From NCBI GenBank assembly GCA_964605795.1, contig CAZSDZ010000021.1, forward strand, positions 1 to 43,566: DNA of 43,566 nt, written 5' to 3'. The notes below the pieces were generated by a model, which saw only the letters and a list, made by a program, of their open reading frames with translations, ran no database searches and was not told the origin of the DNA. Made by a program: the position numbers and the translations under genes. This document shows, one piece after another, positions 39,857 to 43,566 of the stretch. The stretch's first letter is position 1. Every line of letters begins with the position of its first letter. The DNA comes from JAFGOM01 sp964605795. GTDB lineage: Archaea; Halobacteriota; Methanomicrobia; Methanomicrobiales; Methanospirillaceae.

Positions 39857-41449
39857 ATGCTAGGTCAACAACCAGTAATCATTATTCGGGAGAACGTAGA
39901 CAGAACGCAGGGCTATGAAGCCCAGCGCTCCAATATCAACGCTGCCAAGGCTATTGCTGAAGCAGTCAGGTCAACGCTTGGACCCCGGGGTATGGACAAG
40001 ATGCTTGTGAACAACAGTGGAGATGTTGTTGTTACCAATGATGGTATTACCATCCTTGATGAGATTGCGGTTCAGCATCCGGGTGCACGGATGGTCATTG
40101 AGGTCTCGCGGACTCAGGATGAAGAGGTTGGAGATGGGACAACCACCGCAGTCATCCTTGTCGGTGCCATGATGGAACAGGCAGAACTGATGCTGAATAA
40201 AAAGATCCATCCGTCTGTCATAACCCGTGGATTTACTCTTGGTATGAACAAGGCACTTGAGATCATTGATACAATGGCGATCCAGGTAAAGACAGATGAT
40301 AGAAAGACACTGCTTAAGATTGCAGATACCGCTATGACTGGTAAATCGATAGAATCGGTAAAGGATAAGGTCAAGGAGATCGCAGTCGATGCGGTCATGA
40401 CGGTCGCCTCACATGATGGTACGATTACGGTCAATGAGGATGATGTCCAGATAAAGAAGCAGACCGGGTCTTCCATGGATGATATCAAGCTGATTCGTGG
40501 AGTAATTATTGACAAGAACCGCGTTAACAGTGAGATGCCAAAGAAGGTAAAGAATGCAAAGGTTGCTCTTGTCGCTTCACCACTCGAGATAAAAAAGACC
40601 GAAGTAAAATCCAAGATAAAAATATCAACGATTGAGCAGGTATCTGCTTTTTCAGAACAGGAGAGAAATTCACTCAAAAAATTCGCCGATTCTGTTCTTG
40701 CATCAGGTGCCAATGTCCTGCTCTGTCAGAAAGGAATTGCTGATGCCGTGCAGTACTTCCTTGCGAAAGGGGGTGTGCTTGCCGTTGAGGATGTCCCTGA
40801 GAAGGATATGAAATTTGCAGCCCGTGCTCTCGGTGCAACGATTGTGAATAAAGCAGATGACCTGACTAAAGAGATGCTTGGAAGTGCCGAGCTCGTAGAA
40901 GAGATTGACGATGCAGACCAGGTAATCCTCTCAGGGTGCAAAAATCCAAAAACCGTCACCATTTCTATCAGGGGATCTTCTCTCTATCTTGTAGATGAAC
41001 TTGAGCGTGCTGTTATCGATGCCACCCGTGTGGTAATGGATGCGATGGAGGATGGAAAGATTATTGCCGGTGGCGGGGCTCCCGAGACCGAACTTCTCAT
41101 CAAACTCCGGGATTATGCCACCACTGTCGGTGGAAGGGAACAGATGGCGATCGAGGCCTATGCAGAGTCCTTTGCCTCTATTCCCCTGACTTTAGCTGAA
41201 AATTCAGGTTTTAACCCGGTTGATATCCTTGTGTCAATGAAACTAGCCCATGCAGAAGGGAAGAGTAATGCCGGGCTGAACGTGTTCACCGGAACCGTCA
41301 CTGACATGGTTAAGGCCGGTGTTGTCGAACCTCTCCGTATCAAGCGTCAGGCAATCATCAGTTCAGAAGAAGCGGTCCACATGCTTATCCGTGTTGATGA
41401 CATGATGGTAAGCCAGAGTCCCCACCGTTCACCTGCACCAGGACTCTGA
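39857..41449 (+). CDS. Thermosome subunit (group II chaperonin)
   Basis: A 530-residue group II chaperonin subunit that folds proteins in a double ring with a built-in lid. The phosphate-binding GDGTTT motif is at residues 92-97. RSTLGPRGMDKMLV and NDGITIL are conserved in the equatorial domain, and IIAGGGAPETELLIKLR near the C terminus completes the ATP site. The C-terminal tail lacks Gly-Gly-Met repeats and ends in HRSPAPGL. GAGGATAGG before the ATG gives a good ribosome binding site. It has its own promoter and a T5 run nine bases after its stop. Confidence 0.97.
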   Translation: MLGQQPVIIIRENVDRTQGYEAQRSNINAAKAIAEAVRSTLGPRGMDKMLVNNSGDVVVTNDGITILDEIAVQHPGARMVIEVSRTQDEEVGDGTTTAVILVGAMMEQAELMLNKKIHPSVITRGFTLGMNKALEIIDTMAIQVKTDDRKTLLKIADTAMTGKSIESVKDKVKEIAVDAVMTVASHDGTITVNEDDVQIKKQTGSSMDDIKLIRGVIIDKNRVNSEMPKKVKNAKVALVASPLEIKKTEVKSKIKISTIEQVSAFSEQERNSLKKFADSVLASGANVLLCQKGIADAVQYFLAKGGVLAVEDVPEKDMKFAARALGATIVNKADDLTKEMLGSAELVEEIDDADQVILSGCKNPKTVTISIRGSSLYLVDELERAVIDATRVVMDAMEDGKIIAGGGAPETELLIKLRDYATTVGGREQMAIEAYAESFASIPLTLAENSGFNPVDILVSMKLAHAEGKSNAGLNVFTGTVTDMVKAGVVEPLRIKRQAIISSEEAVHMLIRVDDMMVSQSPHRSPAPGL

Positions 41450-41457
41450 TCCCCCTG

Positions 41458-41462
41458 TTTTT
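41458..41462 (+). terminator. T-tract after the thermosome gene
   Basis: A short T5 run nine bases past the stop, in CCCCCTGTTTTTAAGG. It is a weaker candidate than the others in the window. Confidence 0.35.
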
Positions 41463-41527
41463 AAGGATTTTCCACTCATTTCTGCAGAGATAACCGAATT
41501 CCTTCGCGAAACAGGCATGACAAATCC

Positions 41528-41636
41528 TGTAACGCAGTCATGTACCAAATAGTAAAGTCAAAAAGTCGCAATGAAGAATCGGATCGGCATTTTTGTATCT
41601 TTCCATTCATTATGGCAGGTATAAACCTGCGTTACA
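41528..41636. repeat. Inverted-repeat element upstream of tRNA-Ser
   Basis: TGTAACGCAG at 41528-41537 recurs inverted as CTGCGTTACA at 41627-41636. Further matches on the inner side (a spaced T and TACC) extend the imperfect repeat to about 19 bases. Nested at the right end is a perfect palindrome, GCAGGT-ATAA-ACCTGC (41615-41630). No gene lies within. It could be a structured RNA, a regulatory site or a small mobile-element remnant; no target-site duplication is evident. Confidence 0.45.
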
Positions 41637-41709
41637 ATGGTATATGCCGGTAAGACTCTTACCTCTGAAAAACCATAACTAGTAGATAACCCCTTTCTTT
41701 CTGGAATAT

Positions 41710-41794
41710 GCCGAGGTAGTCTAGTCCGGCAGGGCGGTGGCCTCGAAAGCCACTGGTGCTGTGCACCTCGGGAGTTCAAATCTCCCCCTCGGCG
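41710..41794 (+). tRNA. tRNA-Ser (anticodon CGA)
   Basis: An 85-base class II tRNA. The acceptor stem GCCGAGG (41710-41716) pairs with CCTCGGC (41787-41793), followed by discriminator G. The anticodon stem GTGGC/GCCAC encloses loop CTCGAAA with anticodon CGA at 41744-41746, reading UCG. A long variable arm (TGGTGCTGTGCACCTC region) marks a serine tRNA. The T arm is GGGAG-TTCAAAT-CTCCC. CCA is not encoded. No intron is seen. Confidence 0.96.
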
Positions 41795-42131
41795 CTTAAT
41801 AGTCGTGTTCTAACGCTTTTATCCCGTTTAACAGATCCCGAAAAAGCCAGGATTTTGGGTATACGGGTATACGTAGGAATGTATCCTGTTTCCTCTCTCC
41901 TGATATTGGGTTTTTTCTCTGTTCTTTTTATGCAATCTCATCGTACAGCTACGTTTCTGCGTCCTGAAGGTTAGAATCCTCCCTGTATCATTCCATTATT
42001 TTCCTTCGGAATTCATTCTTTACTGATAGATATGACTGAAGATGAATGAATGCTGTAGCCCTGATGTAATATTTTTCGAAGAGAACCTTTATCGCTCCAT
42101 GGGAGTATATGGCTACATTGAGAGGTATCAT
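41795..42131. other. Gene-free stretch after tRNA-Ser
   Basis: About 337 bases between the tRNA and the secreted-protein gene. There are T-rich runs near 41907-41930 that may end the tRNA transcript. I see no integrase, repeated tRNA 3' end (att site) or convincing small gene in it. Confidence 0.45.
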
Positions 42132-43436
42132 ATGAATTATTACTCAGTAATCTGTATTATTCTTCTTTGTTCCTGTCTGATACCTGGTGGGCAGGCGGTT
42201 GTCAAGGAGGATCTCCTTCCTTCTCAAAGTGAAATTGCTTCACTATTCGAACCATACCCGTTTGAGCAGGTCTATGATGATTTGTATCCTCAGTATCTTG
42301 ATTATGCCTATTCGTATTACCAGTCCAGCAGTTGGAATCCGGTTATTGCAGGGGAGAGTAAGACTCCACGAGAGGAGGCGAGAATTTTTTTCCGGATAAA
42401 GGTCTTTTCCTTTGATCCGGATGATAAATCCGACAAAATCACTGGAATGATTCAGGAGATCGAAGAATCAACCGCTTGTGAATCATATAGTAAGAAAGAG
42501 CATCTGGATATCGGGGATATCGGCTATTACCAGGATGTGTATGACCCGTATGAAGGGGGCCCTCCCAAAGCATGCAATATCGCGTATATTACGGGTAATC
42601 ACACGGTTGAAGTTCATTATTCCCGGAAAGTCGAGTCTGAGGGATTTTCCTATACATACAAAGACCCTGCTCTGTATATTCAGCGGTGCATTGCCATACT
42701 CAAAGCTCCGGAAGGTCAGTATGAAGTCTCCATTCCCTCCCCGGATCTCGTGCGAGATCTGAATCTGCAGATCATAACTGATGCACCACAATATCAGGCA
42801 GGTGAGCCATATTCTCTTACCATCAGGGTTTATGATCCTGATAATGCCCCTGTTTTTCAGGCAGAAGGACTTATTGTCTTCTCCTCAGGAGAAACAACAC
42901 CGGTTCCAGCAACAACGTTTACTACCGATTCTTCGGGAACCGGTGTGATAACAGGAGTATGGCCCCCTGATATCAGTAACCGGGTGAATATCAGGGTAGA
43001 GGTTCAGAAAGACGGATTTCAACCTGGGAGTGATGAGATATCAGTCGCTTTCAGGAGTGTAGATGTACACAAAGAGGATAAGAAGGATAGTCTTACACAT
43101 GAGATTCCTGAACAGAAGGCGGAAAAGATACAGACTCCGATTACCGTCAGGATACAGTTCCTGCTGTATGATCCTCCCGGGGGTTTATTTATTGCAGGTT
43201 CGATTCAGAAGCCAGATAATGGAGGATATGTTCCTTTTTATCCCGAGACCAGTAAAACTGTATATCTCACGGTTATTGTAACCGATGAAGAAGGAAATGA
43301 ACAAACAATTGAGATGAAGACTCCGGTTGATCCGGATGGAACGTTTCGTCTCTCTGATTTTGAGAAATACCACATCACTCCTGAAGCGGTCTGGGATGCA
43401 ATCAGGAAGGATAGCTATCATGTTATCATCAACTAA
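42132..43436 (+). CDS. Secreted protein with Ig-like (bacterial Ig/invasin-type) domain, function unknown
   Basis: I do not recognise the N-terminal family. The 434-residue product starts at ATG 42132 with GAGAGGT about 6 bases upstream; the open frame begins at 42042, but the extra 30 residues lack a signal-peptide start. The N terminus is a signal peptide (MNYYS, then VICIILLCSCLIPGG). Residues about 20-210 are a Tyr/Asp/Ser-rich domain with conserved-looking DIGDIGYYQDVYDPYEGG. About 215-320 is a beta-sandwich repeat of the Ig/alpha-2-macroglobulin MG type (YQAGEPYSLTIRVYDPDNAP, then TDSSGTGVITGVWPP). The C-terminal 100 residues resemble another beta domain. There is no anchor. Probably a cell-surface or secreted protein. 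Confidence 0.78.
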   Translation: MNYYSVICIILLCSCLIPGGQAVVKEDLLPSQSEIASLFEPYPFEQVYDDLYPQYLDYAYSYYQSSSWNPVIAGESKTPREEARIFFRIKVFSFDPDDKSDKITGMIQEIEESTACESYSKKEHLDIGDIGYYQDVYDPYEGGPPKACNIAYITGNHTVEVHYSRKVESEGFSYTYKDPALYIQRCIAILKAPEGQYEVSIPSPDLVRDLNLQIITDAPQYQAGEPYSLTIRVYDPDNAPVFQAEGLIVFSSGETTPVPATTFTTDSSGTGVITGVWPPDISNRVNIRVEVQKDGFQPGSDEISVAFRSVDVHKEDKKDSLTHEIPEQKAEKIQTPITVRIQFLLYDPPGGLFIAGSIQKPDNGGYVPFYPETSKTVYLTVIVTDEEGNEQTIEMKTPVDPDGTFRLSDFEKYHITPEAVWDAIRKDSYHVIIN

Positions 43437-43566
43437 CCTTCCTTCTTTCTGAATGGAAAAAAAGAGATGGGATAAAAATTTAGAAAGGAATGAATGGAAT
43501 AGGAATCAAACCAGATACGATTCATCTTCTGATTTGATTCATTTGGCTCAGAAGCAGTGATGCCGG

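Noticed and set aside
41756..41974. A 72-codon frame starting inside tRNA-Ser
   Set aside because: Begins in the tRNA gene, has no ribosome binding site, and its sequence looks random.
1..43566. CRISPR arrays, insertion sequences, prophage or integrase genes
   Set aside because: No regularly spaced direct repeats, transposase or integrase motifs were seen; gene order and composition look like ordinary chromosome throughout.

Overview
The window is archaeal, most likely from a hydrogenotrophic methanogen of the Methanomicrobiales (Methanospirillum-like). The evidence is gene content: an archaellum motor cluster (ArlCE/G/F/H/I/J), the archaea-only taxis adaptor CheF, a thermosome subunit, membrane-anchored LonB, archaeal Nob1, pyruvoyl-dependent arginine decarboxylase and the ribosome-recycling ATPase ABCE1. 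Several genes also have archaeal TATA boxes followed by Shine-Dalgarno sites or very short leaders. The genus is inferred from overall impression; no search was run.

Layout. Bases 1-3.4 kb hold the end of ABCE1, then minus-strand genes for a small zinc-ribbon protein, a HAD sugar-phosphate phosphatase, a transaldolase-family enzyme and a membrane glycosyltransferase. Bases 3.7-17.3 kb are one long plus-strand motility and chemotaxis operon: arlCE, arlG, arlF, arlH, arlI, arlJ, an unknown membrane/acidic protein, cheF, cheY, cheB, cheA and cheD. A converging minus-strand gene (17.3-19.0 kb) encodes a TPR-CheC protein, followed by arginine decarboxylase. Bases 19.9-25.6 kb encode carA, carB and argG (carbamoyl phosphate and arginine/pyrimidine synthesis). 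Bases 25.8-32.4 kb hold a secreted protein and a second ArlI/ArlJ-type (type IV pilus) ATPase and membrane-platform pair on the minus strand, with two KaiC/ArlH-like ATPases divergent on the plus strand. Bases 32.6-37.7 kb are a minus-strand proteolysis group: LonB, TldD, PmbA and a BofA-like membrane protein. Bases 37.8-41.4 kb encode PRPP synthetase, Nob1, a PyrE-like HTH regulator (GfcR type) and a thermosome subunit. A tRNA-Ser(CGA) and a secreted Ig-like protein close the window.

The most unusual content is the chemotaxis circuit. The CheA kinase carries three tandem P2 (CheY-docking) domains and a complete CheC-type CheY-P phosphatase domain at its C terminus, with both phosphatase motifs intact. 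Kinase and phosphatase for the same response regulator are therefore on one chain, next to cheD. The only other CheC in the window is fused to N-terminal TPRs and converges on the operon from its own promoter. No free CheC, CheW, CheR, receptor or archaellin gene is present here. Secondary points of interest are a KaiC-like pair with one degenerate P-loop next to the pilus motor, an uncharacterised two-TM acidic protein between arlJ and cheF, a perfect palindrome upstream of the zinc-ribbon promoter, and an inverted-repeat element upstream of the tRNA.
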